From Glaciecola sp. (GTDB lineage: Bacteria; Pseudomonadota; Gammaproteobacteria; Enterobacterales; Alteromonadaceae), in the NCBI GenBank assembly GCA_029246415.1, contig JAQWNF010000037.1, positions 1 through 64,000 on the forward strand: a stretch of DNA of 64,000 nucleotides. Direction: 5' to 3'. A program made the position numbers and the translations under genes. Every line of letters starts with the position of its first letter. The stretch's first letter is position 1. The notes below the pieces were generated by a model that was given only the letters and a program-made list of their open reading frames with translations, searched no databases and was not told where the DNA came from. Positions 19,883 to 28,682 of this stretch are shown here, in pieces.

Positions 19883-21109
19883 ATGACGTTTGTATCGGCA
19901 CGGATCGGCTATCGCTATAGTAAAACCAAAATTAGCAGCAGTTTTATCGCATTAATTAACTTTTTTTCGGTACTCGGGCTTTGTTTGGGTGTGGCTGCCT
20001 TGATTATAGTATTGTCGGTAATGAACGGTTTAGAAGATCAGCTCAAACAACGAATATTAGGCGTTGTGCCGCATATTGTCATTACTCAGCCCATGCTTAA
20101 ACCGATCATCAACCAGCTAAAACCTGAATTACAAAACTCTATATTGACGACGATGCCGTTTATCGAACGTCAAGCGCTCGTACAATCAGCGCAAGATTTA
20201 TCTGGTGTGTCGTTACAGGGGGTCGTGCCAGAAACCATGCAACAATATTCCTCACTCAATGATCATTTTGTGTTTAATGATTTAACGGTATTAGTTCCCA
20301 AACAATACAATGTCGTTATTGGCTATGCTTTAGCGCGCAAACTCAATGTACAAGTCGGCGATAATATGCGCCTAGTTTTACCTTCATCTTCACGCTTTAC
20401 GCCTTTAGGGCGAGTGCCGACACAGCGCAACGTCAAGGTCGCAGGTATTTTTAATCTACAATCAGTTGAAGACAGCCAAACCATATTTATGCATATTGAT
20501 GATGTGCACCGTTTGGCACGGATTAAATACAACGTTAGCCAACCACAAACAAGCGATAGTACTCGTTGGTTTATCAGTGAGCCGTTTGCTTACGCGCAGT
20601 TAAGTGCCGAGCTGAATGCACTATCAATCACACATTCGACATGGCGTGAGCGTCAAGGGCCATTATTTGATGCGGTCAAAATGGAAAAAAACATGATGTC
20701 GTTAATGTTACTGCTAGTGATAGCGGTAGCCGCGTTTAATATTATTTCTGCATTGGTGATGGTAGTCATTGAAAAAACGCCAGACATTGCAATATTGCGT
20801 ACGCAAGGCTTAACGGCGTGGCAGATCATGCAAATCTTTATGTTTAACGGTTTGTTTAATGGTGTAAAAGGCGCGGGTGCAGGCGTGTTATTAGGCGTGA
20901 TATTAGTCTATAGTTTAAACCCTTTGTTGCTATTACTCGATGTGCCTTTGGCGTTATCTGGCGATGGCCAACCGGTACCTGTATTGCTGCAATGGCACAA
21001 TGTAGTGTGGATTATGGTCGTATCATTACTCTTGTGTGTGCTTGCTACATTGCCTCCAGCGATTAAAGCATTGCGCTTACAACCTGCACAAAGTTTAAAG
21101 TACGAGTAA
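19883..21109 (+). CDS. lolC: Lipoprotein-releasing ABC transporter permease LolC
   Basis: An inner-membrane permease of the LolCDE complex that passes outer-membrane lipoproteins to LolA. Residue 1 is taken at ATG 19883 (MTFVSARIGYRYS, 408 aa), matching the family N terminus; upstream codons to 19808 look unrelated. Four membrane segments are visible: one near the N terminus and three in the last 150 residues. The loop SSSRFTPLGRVPTQR matches the LolC hook region, so it is LolC rather than LolE. No lolD or lolE follows; the next gene is a phosphoribosyltransferase. Confidence 0.9.
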   Translation: MTFVSARIGYRYSKTKISSSFIALINFFSVLGLCLGVAALIIVLSVMNGLEDQLKQRILGVVPHIVITQPMLKPIINQLKPELQNSILTTMPFIERQALVQSAQDLSGVSLQGVVPETMQQYSSLNDHFVFNDLTVLVPKQYNVVIGYALARKLNVQVGDNMRLVLPSSSRFTPLGRVPTQRNVKVAGIFNLQSVEDSQTIFMHIDDVHRLARIKYNVSQPQTSDSTRWFISEPFAYAQLSAELNALSITHSTWRERQGPLFDAVKMEKNMMSLMLLLVIAVAAFNIISALVMVVIEKTPDIAILRTQGLTAWQIMQIFMFNGLFNGVKGAGAGVLLGVILVYSLNPLLLLLDVPLALSGDGQPVPVLLQWHNVVWIMVVSLLLCVLATLPPAIKALRLQPAQSLKYE

Positions 21110-21122
21110 AATTGCGTATAAT
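21094..21122 (+). promoter_or_regulatory. Promoter of the phosphoribosyltransferase gene
   Basis: TTTAAA (21094-21099), a 17-bp spacer and a perfect TATAAT (21117-21122). It lies across the end of lolC and fires toward the gene starting at 21189, leaving a leader of about 60 nt. This supports the phosphoribosyltransferase being transcribed independently of lolC. Confidence 0.55.
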
Positions 21123-21188
21123 CACAAGCTAGCAAGATTTAACACGACAGCAATTACCACATATCCCAAAATAATAAGGTCAATCCTA

Positions 21189-21743
21189 ATGGAAAAGTAC
21201 TATATTACCGCCCAAGAATTACTCGAAGATTCATTTCGTCTAGCGCATCAAGTGTTTGAAGATGGCTATCGACCTGAATTTATCATCGGGATCTGGCGTG
21301 GTGGAGCACCAATAGGAATTGCGGTACAAGAATATTTTGAATACAAAGCGGTATCGACTGATCATATTGCTGTGCGTACATCATCTTATACCGGTATAGG
21401 CCAGCAATCTCGTGAAATCAAAGTACACGGTTTACACTATATAATTGAGCACTGTAATGCGTCAGATAAATTATTGATTGTCGATGATGTGTTTGATTCT
21501 GGACGCAGTGTAGAGGCATTAATTAATCAATTACGTTTACAAATGCGCTTAAATACACCTACCGATATCCGTGTAGCTTGCCCTTGGTATAAGCCACAAA
21601 ATAATAAAACCAGCATAGTGCCGGATTATTATGTAAAAGAAACGCACGAATGGATTGTGTTCCCACATGAAATCAATGGTCTGAGTAAAGACGAAATTGC
21701 GAACGGCAAAACTGATTTGAGCAATATTCAAGATATTCTTTAA
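21189..21743 (+). CDS. Purine-type phosphoribosyltransferase
   Basis: A 184-aa cytoplasmic type I phosphoribosyltransferase. The PRPP-binding loop is LLIVDDVFDSGRSVEA (about residues 97-112), preceded by the IIGIWRGGAPIGIAV strand typical of the fold. It resembles hypoxanthine/xanthine PRT-like proteins that transfer phosphoribose to a nucleobase. Which base is used cannot be settled. It has its own promoter and is followed, 73 bases on, by the RRM gene. Confidence 0.82.
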   Translation: MEKYYITAQELLEDSFRLAHQVFEDGYRPEFIIGIWRGGAPIGIAVQEYFEYKAVSTDHIAVRTSSYTGIGQQSREIKVHGLHYIIEHCNASDKLLIVDDVFDSGRSVEALINQLRLQMRLNTPTDIRVACPWYKPQNNKTSIVPDYYVKETHEWIVFPHEINGLSKDEIANGKTDLSNIQDIL

Positions 21744-21816
21744 TCCGTTTATTTATCTAGGTAAACCGATTAGAAACTGCGATAATTGCTATTCAAATAT
21801 AAATAGGTAAATCAGT

Positions 21817-22059
21817 ATGAAAATTTTAGTTCGTAACCTTGCGCGTACGACTACAGAGAATGAAGTTCGTGAACTTTTTTCAACTCATGGCACGGTCACA
21901 GAATGTGACTTAGTATTGGATCAAGTAACAGGTTTATCCAAAGGTTTTGCGTTTGTTGAAATGCCCGACGAAAATGAAGCTGAAGCGGGCGTTAATGCAC
22001 TAAACTCTTACCTTTTTGCAAATAGCAAAATCAGAGTGAAAGTAGCAAATCCAGAATAA
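21817..22059 (+). CDS. Small RRM RNA-binding protein
   Basis: An 80-aa protein that is a single RNA-recognition motif: RNP2 is ILVRNL (residues 3-8) and RNP1 is KGFAFVEM (about 47-54), with a final beta strand SKIRVKVA. Such stand-alone RRM proteins bind single-stranded RNA; in cyanobacteria and some proteobacteria several are cold-induced, which I mention only as family knowledge. AGGTAAATCAGT precedes the ATG. An imperfect hairpin with arms near 22093-22103 and 22121-22132 lies downstream, but without a T tract. Confidence 0.92.
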   Translation: MKILVRNLARTTTENEVRELFSTHGTVTECDLVLDQVTGLSKGFAFVEMPDENEAEAGVNALNSYLFANSKIRVKVANPE

Positions 22060-22186
22060 TACGAATCTTTGTTTTATATTATCAACGTTGCTGTGAAGGT
22101 ATATGTTTGAGCTTTTCTGCAAACGCCTTCATTGTAGCTTCTTAGTACTGTTTACTGAGTACTGTGTACGGTTTTTCGATCGTAAT

Positions 22187-22726
22187 TTAACGTATTAAAG
22201 CCAATATATTCTTAAACTCAGGGCTTCTGCAATCGTTGATTAATTCATACAAACACATTTCTAGACCCGTCACAGCAATATTATTTTGTTGTAATCGACT
22301 TAAGGCCAGTTGTTTATTTGCAGCATCTCGTGAAGCAATACAATCACTAACAACTTGCACTTTATAGCCGCGCTCAGATAAACCCGTAGCGGTTTGATAC
22401 ACACAAATATGCGCCTCGATACCACAAACTAGCCAAGTATCAATGTTATGGCTATTTAAGGTATCTAGAAAACTTGGCTCCTCGCATGCATTAAACGAAT
22501 ATTTATGAATAGGAGTGTGTTCACTTAACAACTCACTCAATTCATCAACTGTAGAGCCGAGCTTATCTGGATTTTGTTCAAGATACACTATCGGTATATC
22601 CAGTAGCTGAGCGCCTTTAATTAATTTTTCGCAATTTGCGATTAAAGAGTCACTATCATGTACTATACGCGCAAGCTTTCCTTGAATATCAACGACGATA
22701 AGGCCTGTTGTTTCTTTCATTAGCAT
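22187..22726 (-). CDS. Isochorismatase-family hydrolase
   Basis: A 179-aa cysteine hydrolase of the isochorismatase/nicotinamidase fold. The catalytic aspartate sits in TGLIVVDIQGKL near the N terminus and the nucleophile Cys in CGIEAHICVYQTA; ASRDAANKQLAL lies after the core. It resembles the YcaC-like branch of uncertain substrate rather than true EntB. It follows the CbiM-like membrane gene by 11 bases on the same strand, with AAAGGAAATC as ribosome-binding site, so the two form an operon. Confidence 0.86.
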   Translation of the reverse strand: MLMKETTGLIVVDIQGKLARIVHDSDSLIANCEKLIKGAQLLDIPIVYLEQNPDKLGSTVDELSELLSEHTPIHKYSFNACEEPSFLDTLNSHNIDTWLVCGIEAHICVYQTATGLSERGYKVQVVSDCIASRDAANKQLALSRLQQNNIAVTGLEMCLYELINDCRSPEFKNILALIR

Positions 22727-22737
22727 ATTGATTTCCT

Positions 22738-23388
22738 TTACTCTGGATCGGGATCAAAGTAGTGCTTATCACTAAATGTATACACCCAATCAGGCTTATA
22801 GATAATAAGTAGTGTCATCGTCATACCATTAAGCATGGCTTCTGGGAATAACATCAGCGGGATCAATACTTCATAGTTATCGACTACGACATCCCAAGGG
22901 TAGGTGCCGTTTAAGGTATAAAAACCACCGATTAAGCCCATTTTAATTGCTATCCCTAACGCTGCAGGGAAAAACGCACAAACGAACACATACACAAACA
23001 TATTACGCATGATCTTATGAAAGCTCAGGGTAAAGATCATGTAGGTTATACCTATTGGCACAAGGACACCAAATAAACCGTTGGCGCCTAGCATTCCCCA
23101 ACTTTCTCTACCAACTATTGTTATTCCTAACAATACCAAACCGGATATAAACACCGCATAGCGAAAGCCTAAGGTAAGCACTAGTGCGCTCAGCCATAAA
23201 AAATGTACAGACAATCCATCATAGATCCCAGCACGAAATAGCCATAAAACAAAAACGACTACACCAGCACCCAATACCAAATGTTGAATACGCTTATGTT
23301 CGAGCATTAATTTAAAATCAATATGCTTAAGCACATACAGGTAAATCCCTGCGTATAACACCAAACATACGGTCTCTAACAGTGTCAT
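22738..23388 (-). CDS. CbiM-like ECF transporter membrane protein (orphan)
   Basis: A 216-aa membrane protein with about six or seven hydrophobic segments and the conserved late block IPLMLFPEAMLNGMTMTLL, which places it with the CbiM/NikM group of energy-coupling-factor permeases. The start is well supported by GAGGATTT before the ATG. True CbiM/NikM proteins begin Met-His and use that N terminus to coordinate Co or Ni; here residue 2 is Thr. No CbiN, CbiQ or CbiO gene is nearby. Metal transport therefore cannot be assumed. Operon with the isochorismatase-family gene. Confidence 0.75.
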   Translation of the reverse strand: MTLLETVCLVLYAGIYLYVLKHIDFKLMLEHKRIQHLVLGAGVVVFVLWLFRAGIYDGLSVHFLWLSALVLTLGFRYAVFISGLVLLGITIVGRESWGMLGANGLFGVLVPIGITYMIFTLSFHKIMRNMFVYVFVCAFFPAALGIAIKMGLIGGFYTLNGTYPWDVVVDNYEVLIPLMLFPEAMLNGMTMTLLIIYKPDWVYTFSDKHYFDPDPE

Positions 23389-23446
23389 AAATCCTCACTC
23401 ATTCCCTGGTGGTTATCAATGCTAAACAGTTCTGAATAATCAAAAA

Positions 23447-24256
23447 TTAGCAATCAAAGCTAGCAAAAATCGGCGCATGATCAGACGGTTTTTCTATGCC
23501 GCGCAACTCATAATCAATTTCTGATTCAGTACACAAAGGCAATAATGCCGTTGAGGCCATGATCACATCAATACGCAGACCGCGATTGTCAACAAACCCT
23601 TTTGAGCGATAATCAAACCAGCTGTACCGCTCGGTTAAATCTGGCTGAAGGTGACGAAACGTATCGTGAAGCCCTAAATTTTGTAAAGTGGCTAGCATCT
23701 CACGTTCTTGTGGCTGAAAGCTACATTTACCACTGCGTAACCAGCGTTTAGCATTATCCGGTCCTATGCCAATATCTAAATCGGTCGGGGAGATATTGAT
23801 ATCTCCCATAACAACAAATTGTTCATCTTCAGAATGAGTTGCTTGTAAATGCGCTGTTAAGTCGCGATAAAAGGCAACTTTGTAAGGAAATTTAATCTCG
23901 TGTGAGATGTTTTCACCTTGTGGGAAATATCCGTTATACACAGTGATGTCTTTGCCATTCGCTGTAGGCAATGTGACGGCGATTAAGCGCTTTTGGTGCT
24001 CTTCACTATCCGTTGGTAAACCATATTGCACGTTACACGGTGCTAGTTTAGTGAGCATAGCAACACCGTAATGAGCTTTTTGGCCATGATAGACGACGTG
24101 ATAGCCCATCGCTTCAACATCACTGACTGGAAATTGCTCATTATCCACTTTTATTTCTTGGAGACCAATGACATCTGGTGAGTGAGTGTCGATCAGAGCT
24201 TGTAATTGATGTAAACGGGCACGAATGCCGTTGATGTTGAACGAGATAATTTTCAT
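23447..24256 (-). CDS. xthA: Exodeoxyribonuclease III
   Basis: A DNA-repair enzyme with AP-endonuclease and 3'-5' exonuclease activity, 269 aa as in E. coli. It has the conserved metal and catalytic residues: the start MKIISFNINGIRARLHQL, Glu in GLQEIKV, YFPQGEN, Asp/Asn in GDINISPTDLDIG, and the catalytic His in PSDHAPI at the C terminus. Cytoplasmic, single gene, divergent from the cysteine desulfurase fusion. Confidence 0.96.
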   Translation of the reverse strand: MKIISFNINGIRARLHQLQALIDTHSPDVIGLQEIKVDNEQFPVSDVEAMGYHVVYHGQKAHYGVAMLTKLAPCNVQYGLPTDSEEHQKRLIAVTLPTANGKDITVYNGYFPQGENISHEIKFPYKVAFYRDLTAHLQATHSEDEQFVVMGDINISPTDLDIGIGPDNAKRWLRSGKCSFQPQEREMLATLQNLGLHDTFRHLQPDLTERYSWFDYRSKGFVDNRGLRIDVIMASTALLPLCTESEIDYELRGIEKPSDHAPIFASFDC

Positions 24257-24375
24257 AGTTTAGGGTTAATCATTAATGTACATAGCACTAGTGTATCAGA
24301 AAGGATCTTGGTTTTAAGTGCTAGGCATGCGAAAATTAGTTATATAAGTTCAATTATTTTCACAGTGGTTAAAGC

Positions 24376-26076
24376 ATGCGCGAATTTCGCCAACAGTTTC
24401 CGTTTTTCGATACTTCGACACCCTCTATTTATTTTGATAATGCGGCGACCACTCAAAAACCACAATGTGTGATTGATGCAATTGAGCATGCTAATATTCA
24501 ACAAAGTGCTAATGTTCATCGTTCATCTTATCAGCTTGCGGCGAGTGTGACCGATGCCTATGAAGCAGCTCGTAACAATGTAGCGGCACTAATCAATGCA
24601 CCGTCTGCTAGAAACATATTTTGGAGTAAAGGCGCAACTGAATCTTTAAACCTAATCGCACATGGATTAGGTGAATTATGCCTTGCTGAACACGCAATGT
24701 GGCAGGGTGATGAAATCATTATATTGACGTCCGAACATCACGCTAATATTTTACCTTGGCAGCAACTAGCATCCAAGTTATCACACTTTAAATCGTTACG
24801 CATAACCCCTGTGTCACCTGATTTTAATGGGAACTATGACTATGCTGTATTACGCGCTGCAATAACCAATAATACTGCAATTGTTGCCGTTGCGCACGTA
24901 TCTAATGCTTTAGGGTGTGTCCATCCAGTCGCCGCAATTACACAATGGGCGCATCAACATAACGCATTATGTATTGTCGATGGGACCCAAGCAATAGCCC
25001 ATATTCCCGTCGATGTACAAGCGTTACATTGTGATGCTTATGTTGGCAGTAGTCATAAAATGTTTGGTCCTACTGGGGTCGGTTTTGGTTATGCTACTCA
25101 TGCGTTACTCGATGCATTACCACCATACCAAGTGGGTGGTGAGATGATCGAATATGTGAGTTTTGACGAAGTTCGCTTTCAATCTTACCCATTAAAATTC
25201 GAAGCGGGTACACCAAATATATCAGGTGTACTCGGTATGGGGATGGCGGCTAATTTTGTGCTACAACATCAAGCTATGATCATACAAAGCGAACATGTAT
25301 TAATGCAATACTTATTAGGGCAACTCACTGTGTTAAATGATGAGCTAGCTGTTACCACTGAGATTGGTCTAGCTTCCACCAATAATATAATCATCATTAT
25401 CGGTGCTCAAAACCCAGAACGTATTAGTTTATGTAGTTTTGTGCTCAACGGTATCAGTCATTATGATGTGTTGCGCTTATTAGACAAAGACAATATTGCG
25501 CTTCGGGTAGGGCATCACTGTGCTATGCCATTGATGCAGCATTTGGGTATTGATGGCACGATACGGGTGTCACTGTGTGCCTATAATACAGATACTGAGA
25601 TCGATGGGTTCATTGCCGCTTTGCGTTCCGCTATCAAACGTTTAGTCTCGTCTGACGACGTTATTGCTAATAGTCGTGCATTTGATACTTCATCAGTAGC
25701 TTTTAGCGCCAGCACACCTATTGGCGATCAATTTGCGGCATTACAGGGGTATGATGTGGTTTTTCGCCAGATCATGCTCAGTAGCAAAGCTTGTCCGTTA
25801 TTGTCTGAACAATACCATACTGCCGATTATCATGTTGCAGGCTGCGAAGTCGATGTCTGGTTAGGACAGTTTGCAGGTCAGTTTTACGGTTTTGCAAATA
25901 GCAAAATTATTAAAGGGCTGCTTGCTATTTTACTAGAAAAAGCTAATACGCTAACACCAAGTCAACGCACACGCTTTGATTTTACTGAGTACTTAGCTCA
26001 ATTAGGCGTCAGTCATCATCTGAGTCAGTCGAGGGTGGATGGCTTGTCTCGCGTAATTGCACGATTGTCTGCTTAG
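24376..26076 (+). CDS. Cysteine desulfurase fused to a SufE/CsdE sulfur acceptor
   Basis: A 566-aa fusion. Residues 1-420 are a group II (SufS/CsdA) cysteine desulfurase: YFDNAATTQKP, SEHHANILPW, PLP Lys228 in SSHKMFGPTG, and the persulfide Cys382 in RVGHHCAMP. Residues about 445-566 are a SufE/CsdE domain with its acceptor Cys490 in VAGCEVDVWL and the typical ending LGVSHHLSQSRVDGL. In E. coli these are separate csdA and csdE products; fusion would let sulfur pass within one chain. No frameshift or stop divides them. It stands alone, outside any suf or isc cluster; its last 68 bp overlap the convergent glycosyltransferase gene. Confidence 0.92.
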   Translation: MREFRQQFPFFDTSTPSIYFDNAATTQKPQCVIDAIEHANIQQSANVHRSSYQLAASVTDAYEAARNNVAALINAPSARNIFWSKGATESLNLIAHGLGELCLAEHAMWQGDEIIILTSEHHANILPWQQLASKLSHFKSLRITPVSPDFNGNYDYAVLRAAITNNTAIVAVAHVSNALGCVHPVAAITQWAHQHNALCIVDGTQAIAHIPVDVQALHCDAYVGSSHKMFGPTGVGFGYATHALLDALPPYQVGGEMIEYVSFDEVRFQSYPLKFEAGTPNISGVLGMGMAANFVLQHQAMIIQSEHVLMQYLLGQLTVLNDELAVTTEIGLASTNNIIIIIGAQNPERISLCSFVLNGISHYDVLRLLDKDNIALRVGHHCAMPLMQHLGIDGTIRVSLCAYNTDTEIDGFIAALRSAIKRLVSSDDVIANSRAFDTSSVAFSASTPIGDQFAALQGYDVVFRQIMLSSKACPLLSEQYHTADYHVAGCEVDVWLGQFAGQFYGFANSKIIKGLLAILLEKANTLTPSQRTRFDFTEYLAQLGVSHHLSQSRVDGLSRVIARLSA

Positions 26077-27466
26077 CTTCAATCCACTGAGACATATATT
26101 GCGTCGCTTTAAGTTGCTGTTGATTAACTAAGGCTTGCCAGAAATTCGTTTGTCTTTGCTGTTTTATGTTATCGCACGCGTCACTGATGCGTTCAACTAG
26201 TGCTTGTTGCACTGTCTCTCGGTTAAAAAATGCCGATATGTGCGGTGCAAAACTGGCTTGCGCTTGCTGCCAACGCTCCGATGATTGATACAATTCAATT
26301 GCTGCTTGCGCATAATTATCAAAGTTAGTATCAAAGTTAGCATTAACAGAGACGATGGCTTGATGTTCGTGACTTTTGGATAGAGGTTCCTCTGACTTAA
26401 AAACGGGATGGTAAAATATCCCTTCCGCAGCAATATCAGTCATAACAGTGGGAGTGCCTACTAGCATGGCATCAAACACTTTACCCTTCAAACCCGCGCC
26501 AAAACGTAATGGTGCTAGATTGACACGTGCTTTGGCTAACACATATTGGGCGTCTTGTGCCCAACCTGCGATATGAAAGCCTTTTTTCGGTTGGTGAAAT
26601 TGTTGTGCCTTAGCTGGTGTGTAAGCGCCATAGACGTAGCATTTTGCATCAGGGATCTGCGCGCGGATTTTTGGCCAAATAAATTTAGCTAATATCTGAA
26701 CCGCATCCCAATTAGGAGCATGACGATAATTCCCAATGAAAACAAAATCACGACGGGCATCATAATCGACCCAGTTAGCTTGTATTTGGGGAGTGATTGG
26801 TGGTACTAAAAATGGACAATGATGTAAAACACGTTCATCTATCGGATAGTTCTCGGTTAAAAATGCCATTTCCACGGCTGAAATGATCAAACTCAGATCC
26901 ATGCGCATCATACTAGTCAGCTCGCGCAACGCGAGTTCGTTATTTAAACATCCAGTGAGATCTAAGCCTTCGTGTTCCTGATTCTGGCCATGATCTTGAT
27001 TATGAGCCGTACCATGATGATAGCGCTGTAAATCACTAATACTTAACGGTAACTCAGGCGCTTTATTGGTAATTTGCTGTCTTAGATGTCGTAAAGAATG
27101 CACATCTTCAGTGTCAAGTACACACAAAGCTTGGGGACACGCTTGACGTACTCGCCATGAAAACTGTTCTTCCATCATAAAGCGGTCAAATAACACAATA
27201 TCAGGTGCAAGCTCTTCAACCCATGCATCAAAACTACTATCGTTAAGAGTAATGGTATGTGCCTGAATGTTGAGTATCGATAAATCAATCGTGTGCTGTG
27301 CTTCATAGCTATTAGCGGGGCAGGCAAAGTGACAACTCGTACCTGCAGCTTGTAACACTTTAATCAAACTCAACAAATGCACGCCAGCGGCGGAGCTTTT
27401 AGGTTCAGGCCACACGGTGCCAATGACTAACAGTTTTTTACCAGATAATTTCACGCGAACATTCAT
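26009..27466 (-). CDS. Glycosyltransferase, GT4-like
   Basis: A 485-aa cytoplasmic GT-B protein. The N-terminal domain opens KKLLVIGTVWPEPKSSAAG, as expected for a nucleotide-sugar transferase Rossmann fold. The C-terminal domain has FVFIGNYRHAPN, GWAQDAQYVLAKARVNLAPLR and the donor-site region AGLKGKVFDAMLVGTPTV. The acceptor and donor sugars are unknown; there is no polysaccharide cluster around it. The C terminus is Gln-rich then Asp-rich (TDSDDD), and this tail is encoded by the DNA that also codes the end of the desulfurase fusion. Confidence 0.83.
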   Translation of the reverse strand: MNVRVKLSGKKLLVIGTVWPEPKSSAAGVHLLSLIKVLQAAGTSCHFACPANSYEAQHTIDLSILNIQAHTITLNDSSFDAWVEELAPDIVLFDRFMMEEQFSWRVRQACPQALCVLDTEDVHSLRHLRQQITNKAPELPLSISDLQRYHHGTAHNQDHGQNQEHEGLDLTGCLNNELALRELTSMMRMDLSLIISAVEMAFLTENYPIDERVLHHCPFLVPPITPQIQANWVDYDARRDFVFIGNYRHAPNWDAVQILAKFIWPKIRAQIPDAKCYVYGAYTPAKAQQFHQPKKGFHIAGWAQDAQYVLAKARVNLAPLRFGAGLKGKVFDAMLVGTPTVMTDIAAEGIFYHPVFKSEEPLSKSHEHQAIVSVNANFDTNFDNYAQAAIELYQSSERWQQAQASFAPHISAFFNRETVQQALVERISDACDNIKQQRQTNFWQALVNQQQLKATQYMSQWIEAKQTIVQLRETSHPPSTDSDDD

Positions 27467-27541
27467 TTTTGTTTGATTTGTCAGTATATTACATCAGACA
27501 ACCATAAATTTATATCGTCACTACCAAGTTAAGGGAACAGA

Positions 27542-28594
27542 ATGCACGTAGAACATGCCATTGTGGGGGCAGGGTTAATCGGGGGGTATTTAGCGGCCCA
27601 TTTAGCAGATATCACTATGCGGTTACATCCCGATGCACGAGTATTAGTGGTTGGCAGAGCATATGCTAAGTCTCAGTTTAGCACGCAAATGACGATTTCT
27701 GATTTTGCCACGCCGCCTCACATTCGCGACACCCGAAACATTGACTTTGTCAGTGATATTAATGCATGGGCGTCGCCAGAGCGCTACCCAAATGTCGTGT
27801 GGTTGACGGTAAAGTGTACAGCGATAGAGCAGGTTGTGGCTGACATTACCCCACTAATTGGTCCGCACACTGTCATTGTGTGTTGTCAAAACGGTATTGG
27901 TAGTGATGCAGTAGTCCGCCAAGCGTTTGCCAATAATCTTGTACTTCGCTGTATGTTTCCGTTTAATGTTGTTCAACTCAAAGGTGGACATTTTCATCGT
28001 GGCTCATCAGGCATTGTGATGTTTGAGCAACCTTTACAGGGTGATTTTCATCATCGCTTTACGCCTGTAATTGATGCGCTTAATGCACAATATGGTTCGG
28101 TGTTTCCATGTGCATGGAATGCGCAAATGGACGCCTTATTGTGGGCGAAATGCCAAGTTAATCTGACCAACAGTGTCAATGCGCTTGCTAATTTATCCCT
28201 CAAAGACACCTTGTTAGATAAAGGCTATCGCAAAATTATAGCCCTGATGATGCAAGAGCATCTGGCTGTTTGTAAAGCCCAAGGGATAACATTACCCAAA
28301 ATTACAAAAGTGGATGCGAAGTTCATTCCAACCGTTTTAACATTACCCAATTGGTTGTTTTCACGAGTCGCAAAGTCGATGGTTGATATTGATCCACACG
28401 CTAAATTATCGATGTGGTGGGATCTTGAACAAGGGCGTGCAACGGAAATTGACTATATTAATGGCGCGACAATTAATGCTGGTCAACGTTTGGGGGTTGC
28501 CACCCCAATGAATAATAAAGTCTTTGCGTCAATCAAAACGCTAGAGCAAGCACCAGCCCGCTACGCAATAAGTGCGCAAGATTTACTCAAGTAA
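27542..28594 (+). CDS. Ketopantoate reductase (PanE/ApbA) family oxidoreductase
   Basis: A 350-aa cytoplasmic NADP-dependent reductase. The N-terminal dinucleotide-binding fold has GAGLIGGYLA; the Lys of WLTVKCTAIEQV and CQNGIGSDA match the family, and the helical C-terminal domain has WAKCQVNLTNSVNAL. PanE makes pantoate from ketopantoate for coenzyme A synthesis, but this family has paralogues of other specificity and the protein is longer than E. coli PanE (303 aa). No panB/panC is nearby. The ATG is preceded by AAGGGAACAG. Confidence 0.8.
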   Translation: MHVEHAIVGAGLIGGYLAAHLADITMRLHPDARVLVVGRAYAKSQFSTQMTISDFATPPHIRDTRNIDFVSDINAWASPERYPNVVWLTVKCTAIEQVVADITPLIGPHTVIVCCQNGIGSDAVVRQAFANNLVLRCMFPFNVVQLKGGHFHRGSSGIVMFEQPLQGDFHHRFTPVIDALNAQYGSVFPCAWNAQMDALLWAKCQVNLTNSVNALANLSLKDTLLDKGYRKIIALMMQEHLAVCKAQGITLPKITKVDAKFIPTVLTLPNWLFSRVAKSMVDIDPHAKLSMWWDLEQGRATEIDYINGATINAGQRLGVATPMNNKVFASIKTLEQAPARYAISAQDLLK

Positions 28595-28682
28595 TATTTA
28601 ATTACATGCACAACGTGCAAAACTAAGAATTGTGTCCTATACCATAACACATGATATGTAGCTAAATAGGGCCGTCTTTTTT

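Noticed and set aside
22145-22175. AGTACT/GTAC repeats downstream of the RRM gene
   Set aside because: Very short, partly palindromic words in AT-rich DNA. No T tract, arms or symmetry long enough to support a terminator or operator.
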